Source: Symbiodinium sp. CCMP2592 (Eukaryota > Sar > Dinophyceae > Suessiales > Symbiodiniaceae). Taken from it: a stretch of 64,000 bases of DNA. The stretch covers positions 2,625,361 to 2,689,360 of the forward strand of contig CAJNDT010000002.1 in NCBI GenBank assembly GCA_905221615.1. Direction: 5' to 3'. Numbering within the stretch: position 1 is the stretch's first letter; every line of letters begins with the position of its first letter. A program made the position numbers and the translations under genes. The notes beneath the pieces were generated by a model. That model was not told where the DNA came from and searched no databases. It worked only from the letters and a program-made list of their open reading frames with translations. Of this stretch, positions 32,654 to 42,967 are shown in pieces.

Positions 32654-34831
32654 TCACTTCTTCTGAGCCTTCTTGCTGGAGCCACCTGAGCTCGCCGATG
32701 CTCTTTTCTGCGCCGAAGTCTTGTGGTCGTCCTCCACTTCCTCCAAGGGAGCCACCTGCACCGTTTTAGATCTGAAAGCCACAATGGGGCTGCCTTCCGG
32801 GATCTTCTTGGTGTTCTTAAAAACCGGAATCTTGATGCTCTTCTCTGTTCCCGCAATCCAAACAAGCTTCACATTGCAATCCTCTTCCTGATGGCTGTGC
32901 TGCACCAACCAAAAGGGAACTACCACATGTTTGCAAGTGTCGTCGTCGTTATCTTTGGGTAGAATGTTGGCTCCGGAAAGCCAAAACTTGCGGTCGTCTC
33001 CTTGCCAGTCCGTCTGCACCTCAAACATGGTGTTGCCTTGGCCCTGGGATTTCTGCACGACCTTGTTGGTCATGGGCACCATGCAGAGTTTCTTGATGTC
33101 CGAGTTGGCAAGCAACATCCTCGAAGGCTTCAGCTGCAATTTCAGGTGCTCCGATCCACACTCCATGGACTGGTGAAGCTTGTAGAGCTCAAGCTGAATC
33201 TTCGATGCAAGAATGCTGGCATCAAAATCCACATGGTGCTGGTACTGGTCCAAGCTGTCTAGCATTGTGGGCTGCACACGAGGAACAAACACGACCCAAT
33301 CTCCAGCCAGGATAACATTGAGATCCACCTTGGCCGTCTTTCCCGAAGCCATCTTCACAAAGACCATCTGACCTTTCACTTCTGAAAGAACTCCCTCGAT
33401 TTTGTCAACCTTGCGACGGATGTGTGCACCCATAGCGAAACCCTTGGAGGCCAATATCTTCTCAGGTTCCTTGATACTGCCGTCTTCAGCAAGCTCAAGC
33501 ATCACACCTGCAGCAGAAGGCTGGGAAGCAGTCGCTGCAGTTGCAGCTGGTTCACTTTGCTCAGACACCGACTCCCATGGCAAAGGGAGTGCAACACCGG
33601 TCAGGTTTCTTGCCACGAGCAAAAAATCGTGCCCAATCGCTTGGACTGTTTTGTACTTTTTCTCGTCCGGCACCTTGATGCCGAGGACGTGCGATGCTAT
33701 CGTCATATCCATAGTGGCCAGAGCTTGCACGACCCGCGAATCCGTCATGAAATCGCGAGCTCCATCCCTTAAGATGCCCCTGACCGTGAGGATCATGTTG
33801 TCAGCTTCCTTGACCTTGGGGAAGAGTTCTTTAGAAGTCATCTTCTTCACATCAGCAATGGTCACATTCTGCCTCAAGTATGCCTGCTTCATGAGTGCAT
33901 GGCGAAATGCTGCAACGGGATCTGACTGGTGCCCTCGGCAATCTTGCCCGAAAGCCTCCCACAGGACAGGCCCCAATTGCCGAGAAGAAGGGCAGTAAGC
34001 CCGCACAAAGGACTCCGTCTCCTGAAGGAAGCTCGCATCGGCACCCCCGGAAGCCTTCAGACAAAACGTAAACATGTGGGGTACGGAGGCATGGCAGCTT
34101 GGTTTGCTGGCCAATATCAACTTCTTCAGAGATGCAAAAGCCGGTGCTTGGCCAGTCTGAGTCTGCAAGCGGTAGTACGTGGAATGGATGCGACGGAGTA
34201 CTTGTAGCTCATGTTCTCCTCGTTGAAGCGATGTGTTGCCTGACCGGGATATCAAGCTGATCAGCTCTGGGAACTCTTCCGCCACGGAGGAGGAGATCAC
34301 GTCCCACGTCAGGCCTTGATCAGCTGCTTCGTGGAACGAAGCATCCCGAGCACGAAGAAGCTCCATGCTGAGCTTTCCACCCACACTCACGACCTCGTTG
34401 CCGTGGCTTGCACCTTGTTGAAAAAGTCGCAAAGCGCAATTGGTATGTGATCCGCAGATCGAAGTGATCTTGATCGCTTCCGGCTCAAGGCTTCCGAGAA
34501 GACCGTGGGCTGACTCGAACAGCTTCTTGTTCCACTGCCGGACCCAGTCTCCTTCGACTTCGACACCGACCGCATGCACACGTGTGGGGACATAGCCCAC
34601 ATCGACAATCGAGTCCACAAGATCACGAACGTCTTGTGGATTCACTCCGTACCCATCCCGGTTGCAGGGATGGATCCCCACAAGGCTCGCCTCCAACTTC
34701 ATGGAGGTCAAGAGATGCTTGGACTTCAAGTAGTTCAAGCAGTTCTCCACGATTCGGACAAGGCCGTCGCCATCCGAGGCTTCTCGAAGGAAAGCCTGCA
34801 GCCGCTCTCGCACATCCGACTGCAAAGGCAT
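32654..34831 (-). CDS. DTE-1 large accessory protein, unknown
   Basis: 725 residues, single exon. ATG 34831 (MPLQSDVRERLQAFL) is chosen over the open upstream extension to 34948, which reads as Cys-rich noise. Near residue 50 is VGIHPCNRDGYGVNPQDV, a turn that recalls ParB-like or Srx-like folds, although the resemblance is short. GSHTNCALRLFQQGASHG follows near 120. A late segment FAMGAHIRRKVDKIEG...GQMVFVK looks like a small KOW/SH3-type barrel. The tail is Ser/Lys-rich (ASSGGSSKKAQKK). It is the first gene of the - strand cluster. No catalytic motif is certain. I recall related proteins as dinoflagellate multi-copy genes, unverified. Confidence 0.65.
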   Translation of the reverse strand: MPLQSDVRERLQAFLREASDGDGLVRIVENCLNYLKSKHLLTSMKLEASLVGIHPCNRDGYGVNPQDVRDLVDSIVDVGYVPTRVHAVGVEVEGDWVRQWNKKLFESAHGLLGSLEPEAIKITSICGSHTNCALRLFQQGASHGNEVVSVGGKLSMELLRARDASFHEAADQGLTWDVISSSVAEEFPELISLISRSGNTSLQRGEHELQVLRRIHSTYYRLQTQTGQAPAFASLKKLILASKPSCHASVPHMFTFCLKASGGADASFLQETESFVRAYCPSSRQLGPVLWEAFGQDCRGHQSDPVAAFRHALMKQAYLRQNVTIADVKKMTSKELFPKVKEADNMILTVRGILRDGARDFMTDSRVVQALATMDMTIASHVLGIKVPDEKKYKTVQAIGHDFLLVARNLTGVALPLPWESVSEQSEPAATAATASQPSAAGVMLELAEDGSIKEPEKILASKGFAMGAHIRRKVDKIEGVLSEVKGQMVFVKMASGKTAKVDLNVILAGDWVVFVPRVQPTMLDSLDQYQHHVDFDASILASKIQLELYKLHQSMECGSEHLKLQLKPSRMLLANSDIKKLCMVPMTNKVVQKSQGQGNTMFEVQTDWQGDDRKFWLSGANILPKDNDDDTCKHVVVPFWLVQHSHQEEDCNVKLVWIAGTEKSIKIPVFKNTKKIPEGSPIVAFRSKTVQVAPLEEVEDDHKTSAQKRASASSGGSSKKAQKK

Positions 34832-35084
34832 GATGGGCAAGCGAGATGGAGGACGGAGCTGAAAATCTGCCTGCGAGCCAAGGGCCCTGCAATGGCGATA
34901 GATGGCTGCAATGCATGGAGTCATGCACAATACACAGAAGGCAAGCATGCGAGCATGTCCTCAACACATGCAATGCAGCAGCTTTCCATGCAATTTTCAA
35001 TTGCATCCTGAATACATGCGGCAGGAGATCTCCATGCAAGCTTCCGTTTGAAGCTTTGCAAATGCCAGGAAAACAACTTCAAAT

Positions 35085-35340
35085 AAACAACTTACACCAC
35101 TTACCTAAATCAGTTACACAAAGTTATCTAAGTTTGGCAAGTTGCTTAAAAGACTTGTTCTATCTTACTTATAAGTTCCACCCTGCTTTTGGCTAAGTGA
35201 CTCAACTGCTTGCTCCACTTCTTAATTCAAGCCTCGGACTTGCTAAGTTGTCCATACAACATAGTATATATACAGCACTTATAACTCATGTTAACGAACT
35301 TGTAACTCAACTTAACCTGATTGTCTAAATCTCCTAAACC
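35085..35340. promoter_or_regulatory. DTE-1 right subterminal ACTTA-rich zone
   Basis: Words AACTTACACC, CACTTACC, TATCTAAG, CTTACTTATAAG and AACTTAACC recur densely, mirroring the left zone at 23430-23590. Probably also the 5' flank of the first DTE-1 gene. Confidence 0.45.
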
Positions 35341-35347
35341 ATGTATT

Positions 35348-35375
35348 CGATTACTAAACACCCCGCCCCTTCAAG
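35348..35375. repeat. DTE-1 right terminal inverted repeat
   Basis: It reads CGATTACTAAACACCCC, then GCCCCTTCAAG: the inverted counterpart of 23409-23436. Confidence 0.85.
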
Positions 35376-35433
35376 TATGGTACTTCTAAGTCCCGAAAAT
35401 AACCAGTTACGAAGTCCCCCGACCCTCCAAGTA
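35376..35433. repeat. MITE family A, right part, split by DTE-1
   Basis: It starts TATGGTACTTCTAAGTCCC and ends GTCCCCCGACCCTCCAAGTA, as in intact copies of the family. Confidence 0.8.
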
Positions 35434-35468
35434 GCTCCTGCCAGCAGCATGAGCAACAATGCTGGTTA

Positions 35469-35594
35469 CTTGGAGGTTCATGGTAGTTGTAAGTGGGGCG
35501 ATAAGTAGGGTAACTATACTTATGACCGCTATTCAAGCAAGCAGTTATAGCTCCACTTGTAATTCCATCTTATAACTACACATGTACCTCCAAG
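35469..35594. repeat. MITE family E copy
   Basis: Arms CTTGGAGGTTCATGGTAGTT and, inverted, CTTGGAGGTACATGTGTAGTT. The ends resemble family A for eight bases and then differ. It shares AGGGTAACTATACTTAT with the region at 41209-41340. Confidence 0.6.
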
Positions 35595-38480
35595 TGGCCC
35601 TTGTGGAGGTAGAGAACCTGCCTCCCGTGCACAGTTTTCTGCCTTGGCATCGGCCCCAGAATGGTGCAATCAGGGTTTCGGGTTTAGGGGCTTGGTGTTT
35701 GCTATAAGGCTGAACCGATCCTTTGTTTCGTATCGCATAGGCGGGCCCTGGTTTCGCGATGCAGATCTGAAATGTAGGGACCCGATTTGGAAATCCTCGG
35801 CGCTAAGCCCGCGTAAGATTTGATCATGAGTTGGACCCTTTCTCGGAACACAAGTTTCTTACTTCGAGGCTGTACTTCCTAGCTGGGGGGGGAGGGGCTG
35901 GTGCGGTGCTGCATTAAGACTTCCACTATTGCTAAATTATATGACTCCTGTGATTCTTATTGTTACGATGGTCAATGGTTAGTATGGTAACATTGAGATC
36001 AGTATGGTTACCATAACCTGTGTTATCCATATCAAACGCCGGAACCACCCGGGTTGCAGACCGTTGTTTAAAGACAGTTCAACCTCGAAACATGAGCTGT
36101 CAAACCCTTAGCAGCCTAAACATCCACAGGAGGAAACATAAAAACAAACCAAGAACCAAGGCACAAGGAAGAGGCACCCCCTTTTCTTGGCTTTGTGCCG
36201 GCGACGAAGAAGGAGAAGCAGAAGGACTGCAGTTAGGGTTTGGGGCTTTAGGGCTTCAAGGCTGTATTTAGGGTTCAGGGTTTTAGGTTGCGGGGTTTAG
36301 GGTTTAGCTTACAAGGTTTGGGACTGATTCCGGTTTTGGGGCCTGTAGGGTTAACAGAGGCTTTGGGGCCTGTAGGGTTGTGGGGGCAATCATGGCATAA
36401 ATCTGCTTTGGGGTCTGCAATGTGCTTACGGAAACCTATTGTTTAGGGTTTAGGGTTTAGGGGGTAGCATCGCTGGCATTGTGCTGTGAGCAACTTTATG
36501 CTAGGCAAAGTTCGGGTTCAACTTATCAGACCCTACCAAAACAAAGGTTGTCTTCTAGTCAGACGTCCTTGTAAGCCTACCCGTAGGAACGGCACACCCG
36601 CACCATTTTTTGACTCTCAAGCCTCGAAACCCCAAACCCTCAAGCTCCAACCCTAAAGCCATAAAGCCCTCACCGCGAACCCATCCTAAACCCAAGGCCC
36701 AAACTAAAACCCTAGGCCCTCCTCCCACCCTAAACCCTTAAAACCATGACAAAAACGTATTACCCTGAACCGCTAACTCCTAGGCTCTATATCCAAAGCC
36801 CGAAACGCTTGAATCCGTAAACCCTAAACCCCGAAACCCTAAACCCTAATCCCCTAAACCCGAAGCTTTTCTAAACCCCTAAACCCCGAAACCCTAAATC
36901 CTAAACCCCTAAACCCTAAATCTTAAACCCTAAATCCTAAACCCTTAAACCCCTAAGCCATAAGCCCCGAAACCCCAAAGTTACTAAACCCTCAGCTCTC
37001 CTAAAACGCCCCCCAGGCGAAGCAAGCCGTAGCGGCAAGAGGCCTGCCAGGGCCCAGGGGGTTTTTGCAGAGGACGGTTTGGGATTTGAGGAGTTTCGGG
37101 ATTTGGGGGATTTAGGGGGTTTAGGAGTTTAGGGGTTTAGGGATTTCGGGGTTTAGCGGTTAGAGGTTTCGGGTTTAGGGTTTAAGGAAAAGGTGAGTCC
37201 AGTGTGTGTTAGGGTTTAAGTGCCGATAGTATATGGGGCTCTTTTAAATATGGGGATGTACTTCGCGACTTGGTCTATATCACGGTCGCGGAATTTCTGG
37301 AATTTCTTTCTGCCATTGAAGCAGACAAGGGTTTGCGGGTCAGGTGAAGGATTTACAGCTCGGTGTTTAAGGTTCAGGGTTTAGGGATTAGGGATTAGGG
37401 ACTAGGTTCAGGGTTTAGGATGTGATGTAAGGCTGGGCAAGTCTAACTGGGTCTGCGGCAGGGGCCAGGGGATAGTTAACCTTGAGTCATCGTGCCTAGA
37501 CCCCCCAACTACCCTCTAGTAGACCCCAAATACCCACTATGAAGGGCCATTACTGTGGGGCTCTATTAAGGGACCGTTGTGGGGTCCTGGTGGTCGAGGC
37601 TCCTATAGACAAGTGCCCTTCTGAAGTTCGTGATCCCAGTTTGTTGTTAGACACAGGTTCCGGCTTGCCGATTGCACTCCGGGGTATCCTACACCTTTTA
37701 AAGCCCCAAACCCTAGGCGGCCCTTTTTTGGATGGGGTTTAAGCTCTCTCTCTCTCACACACACACCGAATCTCGAGAAAACCCTTGCCTCTAGTAAATC
37801 TCATAAGGCCGTCACAGCTAGAGCTCAGAGAGCCCAATACCCTTCAGCACAAAATGACGGTATAGGGTTTCGGGAGGTATCTTAATGTAGGCCTTGTTAG
37901 GGTTCAGGAAAGTAGCTGTATGTAGGCAGTAAGGGGCACAGGGTCCTCTGGCCCCAAACCGCCTTTACGCGCATGGCAGGTGAATTGAAAGTCCAGGGTG
38001 GTTGCAGCTGCGGAAGCTGCCGTTTCGTACTCACCAGGTGCGGGAGAGGTAGTGTTTGCGTGCGAATCAAAGCAGGATTTGGGTTTTAAGCTTTTGGCGG
38101 GTCAGGGACGATAGGGTTCAGAGTCAGGGTTTAGGGTGCTGCATGCTGCATATGCCTCCATAGTCTAGGCAATCCAAAATTGGGCTAAAGGTATAGTGTC
38201 TCCGGTCCAAACACACCGCGACGATTCCAGAGCATCGCGACGCTGATTCTGCGGCTTAGCCTCTCACCACGTCACTCTTTCGACGCATGGTTCTCAGGAC
38301 GAGAGTCGCTCTCAAGCTTCAACTATTGGGTAGCCCGCGATGAGACATGCGCACACAGCCTCACGTGCGGACAGATACCCAGCGACCCTAGACTCGCCCG
38401 TGGTTCGAGGTCCAAGCCCTAGACCGTGCGGCTGATGCCGTCACATTTTCAGAACCTGCCTATAGTCTCCATTGTAGATT

Positions 38481-38551
38481 TTGGGGTCCCTCTCATAAGG
38501 ATCCTACTATTTAGGGCTTTATATTGGGGTCCCCTATTTTCGGAAACTCCC
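38481..38551. repeat. MITE family C copy, left arm shortened
   Basis: GGATCCTACTATTTAGGG and GTCCCCTATTTTCGGAAACT match the copy at 22721. Confidence 0.55.
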
Positions 38552-39133
38552 ATATCTAGGTTCCTGAGTGGTACCCTTTTGACCTTTTTAGTTTGGGGTC
38601 TCCTTCTTTTTTCTAAACCAGCTGAATGTTAGGTTTGGTTCCCCTTATTGTTAAGGGGTTACTCAGGAACCGGGAAATAGCTAGTAACCATATCCAGTAA
38701 TTGTTTTTTGGCGACGGTACTCTAACTTTGGATTTATAGATGCAATAGGGACCTGCATAATCAGTATTCTGCCATATGGTTCCCTAATGTGGCCTGCCCC
38801 TGAAAACCTAGTCTGACTCTTCACCCTAAACCCTGCGCAAACCCTAATCCCTAAACCCAAAGCCGTAAACCCTAAGCACTAAACCCACAGCCCTGAACCC
38901 TAAACCCCCTAAACCCTAAACCCCCTAAACCCCTAAACCCTAAACCCTAAACCCCTAAACCCTAAACCCTAAACCCTAAACCCCTAAACCCCCAAGGCCC
39001 TGAACCCTAAACCCCTAAACCCCCAAGGCCCTGAACCCTAAAGCCAACCCCCAAGGCCCTCTGCCCGAACTTGAAGCCCCGTGTAATGAACGATCCATCA
39101 CTCTCCTTTTGGGATGTTGGGGCTTCTACCTGG

Positions 39134-39233
39134 GGTGGTTGTCAAAACTATGGTCCCCTTGTGGTTACCCTAAGCATCAGGTGCCGTAATATAGTAGGGA
39201 CCCAAGAAAGGGACCGTAATTTTGACAACCACC
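39134..39233. repeat. MITE family D
   Basis: 100-bp foldback with arms GGTGGTTGTCAAAA and TTTTGACAACCACC, followed inward by TATGGTCCC and GGGACCGTA. A partial family-A end (CACTTGGAGGATCGCGGGAC) lies just outside its right arm. Confidence 0.7.
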
Positions 39234-39784
39234 CACTTGGAGGATCGCGGGACTTAGTAAGGAAGATTTTGGAGTTTAGGCTTGGGGTTTTAGGGCTTAG
39301 GGTTCTAGGGTATGGGGTTCAGGGTTTTTACGTCTTATTTATAAAAACCGTGTAGGCTTCGGCTGTAGAGAAGCCAATGCCAGACCTCGGCAAGGATCCG
39401 ATTTAGGGTTTCGGGTTTAGGGCTTGGGGTCTAGGGTTTAGGGTTTAGGGGTTAGGGTTTAGGGTTTAGGGGTTTAGTGTTTCGGGTTTAGGGTTTAGGG
39501 GGTCCACCTCCCCTCGTCCCAAGCGCATCATCTTTTAAGATCGCTCGTGTATTGTCTGGGACGCCCAAAAAACAGCGCCGCCAGGTTCCCAGAAGAGTTC
39601 CAACACTGCTACTGCAGCAGTTGCCGGAAGAGACATGCCTGCAGCGGTTCGGGGAGTCCTAAACCCTAAACCCATAAACCCCAAACCCTAAACTCCTAAA
39701 CCCCTAAACCCCATAAACCTTAAACCCTACATAAACCCTAAACCTCTATACTCCGGGCATGACTGCTACGCTCCTTCGCAAGAA

Positions 39785-39811
39785 AAGGGAGAGGGAGATA
39801 CAAAGAGAGAA

Positions 39812-39846
<35 letters not shown>

Positions 39847-39847
39847 A

Positions 39848-39921
<74 letters not shown>

Positions 39922-39962
39922 AGAGAGAGAGAGAGAGCGAGCGAGCGAGCGAGCGAGCGAGA
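39785..39962. repeat. (GA)n purine tract
   Basis: About 175 bp of GAGAGA with short poly-A interruptions and a GAGC-repeat end. It gives false Ser/Leu- or Arg/Glu-rich frames. Confidence 0.9.
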
Positions 39963-40390
39963 CCAACTGACATACCGTGGGCAATAAGTCGTACCTTAAA
40001 GCTATAAATCTCCACCCCGAGGAAGACACCGTGGTACTTCACATCCGGGAACCCACAGCTACCAACCGGGCTTCTCGACCGAAGGAAGTTATGGCGATCT
40101 TGCTCGTGAAGGAACATTTGGATCCAGGGCGACGACGTCCCGCCCTCGACGGGCAGCGACGGCGAAAGCGGCTCTGGAGAAGGGGAGGACTCTAGGGTTT
40201 TGAGTTTTAGGGTTTCAGGGTTTAGGGTTTTAGGGTTCCAGAGTTTTAGGGTTTAGGGATTAGGGTTTAAGGTTTTAGGGTTTTGGGGTTGGGGTTTTCG
40301 GGTCCGACTCCGGCCTTCGAGGAGGAGTCGGCATCGCAAGGCGAGAAGATCGAGAGGACTGTCCCGACGAGCCATCGGCTTCAAGACCAT

Positions 40391-40499
40391 CCCAGAGACT
40401 CCAATATCCCTTAGTTAAGGAATATACCTTAAATCATATTAGGGATCCTACTATAATTTAAGGTATATTCCTTAATTAAGGGGTATTGGAAGGTCTGGG
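40391..40499. repeat. MITE family B copy 1
   Basis: 109-bp foldback with arms of about 45 bp: CCAGAGACTCCAATATCCCT, continuing to AAGGAATATACCTTAAAT, and the inverse. Other copies are at 41492, 41717 and 62463. Confidence 0.75.
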
Positions 40500-41208
40500 C
40501 ATGTCTAGGCCGGGACTGTCGTCATGTTGGCGTGCCACCGCTTCGTCAAGTACCGCGAGTTGCGACGAATGGAACTGAAGGTGCCTCTGTTTCGGCGGCC
40601 CATTGTTTCGTGTTTAGGGTTTTTGATCACATTACCTAGGTCACCCACAAGCAGCAGCATTACAAGCCAAATCCTGATCTGCCCCGTTAGTAAAGCCAAC
40701 TGTTTTTTGAGGGTGGGGCAGAGAGCTTAGAAAATAGAACCTGAACCTTAAGCCTTAGGCGTGTGTTCCCTGGTTTCGAGCTCAGAAAACCGGGAAGCCT
40801 AGGCTTTCGGGGGCCGCCTGGCAGACGTGGATGCCCACGGAGGTCCCGGGGAGCTACGTTGTTTGCCTGAAGTTTGAGTAGTTCGGATTTGGGGTTGATG
40901 CCCCTAGGCTTCAACTAGGACCTAGAGTAGGCCCTTATTCCCTTTTTTGGTGGTTCAGGTTCCCTTATAACTCCCTTTAAAGCAAAAAGGGCACCCTATT
41001 TATTCCTAGGCTACTCTTGGGTCTAGTCAACTAGGGTCCGTCCGGGGTTTGAGTGATCAGCTTGAGGTACCTGTTGCGAGGTCGAACAGTCTTGTCCAAG
41101 CGCATGCTGCATTTATGTTGTCATTTATTCCTAGGTTACTCTTGGGTCTTGTTGTTGTGCTGCTGAAATAAAGCCCTTGCAAAGAACCCTTCAAACATGC
41201 TTTCGTTG

Positions 41209-41340
41209 GAAGTCCTCGCAGGCCCTACTTGGAGGTCCATGGGTAGCTCTACGTGGTGTTAAAACTCCCTTAATATGAGTTTATAAGTATAGTTACCCTG
41301 CTTATAACCCCACTCAAAACTACCCATGAGCCTGCCAGTC
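41209..41340. repeat. Degenerate MITE related to family E
   Basis: Starts TACTTGGAGGTCCATGGGTAG and ends with a diverged inverse around CTACCCATGAGCCTGCC. The middle word ATAAGTATAGTTACCCTG... is shared, inverted, with 35469-35594. Confidence 0.45.
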
Positions 41341-41491
41341 GGCCCCAAACCCTACACCTTTCTACAAGGCAGCCATACAAGGATCCTTGAAAGGGCAGGT
41401 TTTTCCGCGGCAAGGTTCTGACCCGCTTTCAGGTTTAGGGCTTAGGGGATTTGGAGGGTCGTGGGACTTAGTAAGTATGTAAGGTTATAAA

Positions 41492-41712
41492 GTACCCAGA
41501 GCCTCCAATACCCCTTAATTAAGGAATATACCTTCAATCCTATTGGGGTTCCTAAGATAATTTAACTTACATAGTGAACGGGGGAACTTTAAACTTTCTG
41601 GCCTTTATATATTAGCTCTATCCTAGAAAGTTTGAACTTTTTGGGGCCCGGTTGTTGAAGAAGAGAGTTAAGGCACATTCCCTAATTAAGGGGTGTTGGA
41701 GTCTCTGGGTAC
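41492..41712. repeat. MITE family B copy 2 with inner insertion
   Basis: Arms GTACCCAGAGCCTCCAATAC and the inverse enclose extra DNA, itself a foldback around ACTTTCTGG...CTAGAAAGT. Confidence 0.65.
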
Positions 41713-41716
41713 CTGA

Positions 41717-41830
41717 AGTCAGAGACTCCAAAACCTTGTAATTAAGGAATATACCTTAAATTATAGTAGGAACCCTAATATGATTTAAGGCATATTCCTT
41801 AATTAAGGGGTATTGGAGTCCCTGGGTACC
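41717..41830. repeat. MITE family B copy 3
   Basis: Arms CAGAGACTCCAAAACC... and ...GGTATTGGAGTCCCTGGG. It lies head to tail with copy 2, sharing the GGTACCTGAAGTCAG motif at both junctions. Confidence 0.65.
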
Positions 41831-42031
41831 TGAAGTCAGGCCTTCGTTACCACTGTTGTCCTTTGTTATGGTCCCCTAATAAAGAATAGACAGATCGGTT
41901 AAGGTGCCTTCTTTAAGGGCTTCTTATTAAGGGACTAGGGTAAAGGGCCCTGTCAATTTCCCCAAAAAGGACAAGGTCTTCGTTACAGCGCTACTGTAGT
42001 TGCTATGTGCCATGTGTCTTCAAGCATCCCG

Positions 42032-42246
42032 TACTTGGAGGGTCTTTAGGGGACTTAGTAACTATAAGGGGTTCCTTCAGAGGGATCTATAGGGATTCTA
42101 TAAGGGTATAGGGTTTAGGGTTTAGGGGACTTAGTAACTGGTTATTTTAGGGACTTATAAGTACCATAACCCCAATTAGGGCCCCTTTTAGGGTACTTAT
42201 AAGTCTACTTACTACCTACTTACTAAGTCCCCCGACCCTCCAAGTA
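42032..42246. repeat. MITE family A copy, enlarged, adjoining DTE-2
   Basis: TACTTGGAGGGTC at the left and GACCCTCCAAGTA at the right. GGGGACTTAGTAACT occurs twice inside, so an internal duplication or nested copy enlarged it to 215 bp. Its terminal TA at 42245-42246 is also the TA flanking the left tip of DTE-2. Confidence 0.75.
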
Positions 42247-42274
42247 CCTGCTAAACATATTCCGGAATGATTAT
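42247..42274. repeat. DTE-2 left terminal inverted repeat
   Basis: Starts CCTGCTAAACATATTCCGG. Pairs with 60251-60283. Confidence 0.55.
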
Positions 42275-42967
42275 CACGTGAAACTGGGATTATTACAAAT
42301 CTTCGCACCGACGCCTAAATTACGCCTTCGATCGCTGCCGAACGCCTGTGAACGCATATTATTGCTTTTCTTGTTTTTGGTGCTAATATAATACTAGCAT
42401 ATACTGTACTAACCAAATATATATATATATATATATACGAATATATGTATAACATATAGGATAAAATACAATATCTATTATACAGAATATACTAAGATAA
42501 GCGACATCAGATGCTTTGTTGGATTACAGTCCTTGATATTCGATTAAGCTGCATTACATAATAATGCCGTGAACTATGTTGTATACTGTACAGTCTTCTT
42601 GCACATCATGATCTCACATACACATTATTCTACAGCTCTCTGCATGGATTGTCGCCAGGGGTATAGAGCCTTTGCTAAGATATACCATCGAAACGTTTAT
42701 GTCTGAAAGCAAGCAACCTAAGCCATCGACCGAAGCCACCTCACCCACCCCCGTATGGTGGTGCTGGTGATCAGGATGATCACGAAGGTGATGATGGACA
42801 TGATGGTGATGCCAATGAGTCTGAAGATGCACCTGCGATGGCGACCAAGGTTATGATATCGAGTCGGGTGATCATGGCGATGCGGGCGATGGTGATGCTG
42901 AATGCTGGTGCTATGATGCTGACGATGGGTCCGAAGCTCACAGAACGCAGACCGCATCAAGCATATT

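Larger units (their letters stand above)
23409..35375 (-). mobile_element. DTE-1: 12-kb multi-gene TIR transposon
   Basis: The ends are CTTGAAGGGGCGGGG... (23409) and its inverted copy ending ...CCCCGCCCCTTCAAG (35375). They are flanked by TA on each side (23407-23408 and 35376-35377). The outer flanks on both sides are the two parts of one family-A MITE, so the insertion point can be read directly: a TA in the middle of the MITE. Inside are five genes, all on the - strand, with the transposase-like gene leftmost. Subterminal TAAGT/ACTTA words crowd both ends. Length is 11,967 bp. The superfamily is not settled: the transposase shows the features of DDE enzymes of the CMC/Plavaka type, and I recall its family as multi-copy in dinoflagellates. 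Confidence 0.8.
35595..42031. repeat. Gene-poor DNA with telomere-type repeats and MITEs
   Basis: Dense degenerate CCCTAAA/TTTAGGG tracts lie at 36230-36480, 36600-37000, 37080-37190, 37370-37420, 38800-39060, 39280-39510, 39655-39750 and 40190-40300. Orientation changes between tracts. No open frame has a recognisable domain; frames at 37539, 38426 and 39071 look like chance. MITE copies are listed separately. Confidence 0.7.

Noticed and set aside
38800-39060. True chromosome end
   Set aside because: CCCTAAAC units are degenerate, change orientation and lie within the scaffold, so they are interstitial.
39746-40117. Ser/Leu- and Arg/Glu-rich frames; likewise 47323-47579
   Set aside because: Products of GA/TC dinucleotide tracts.
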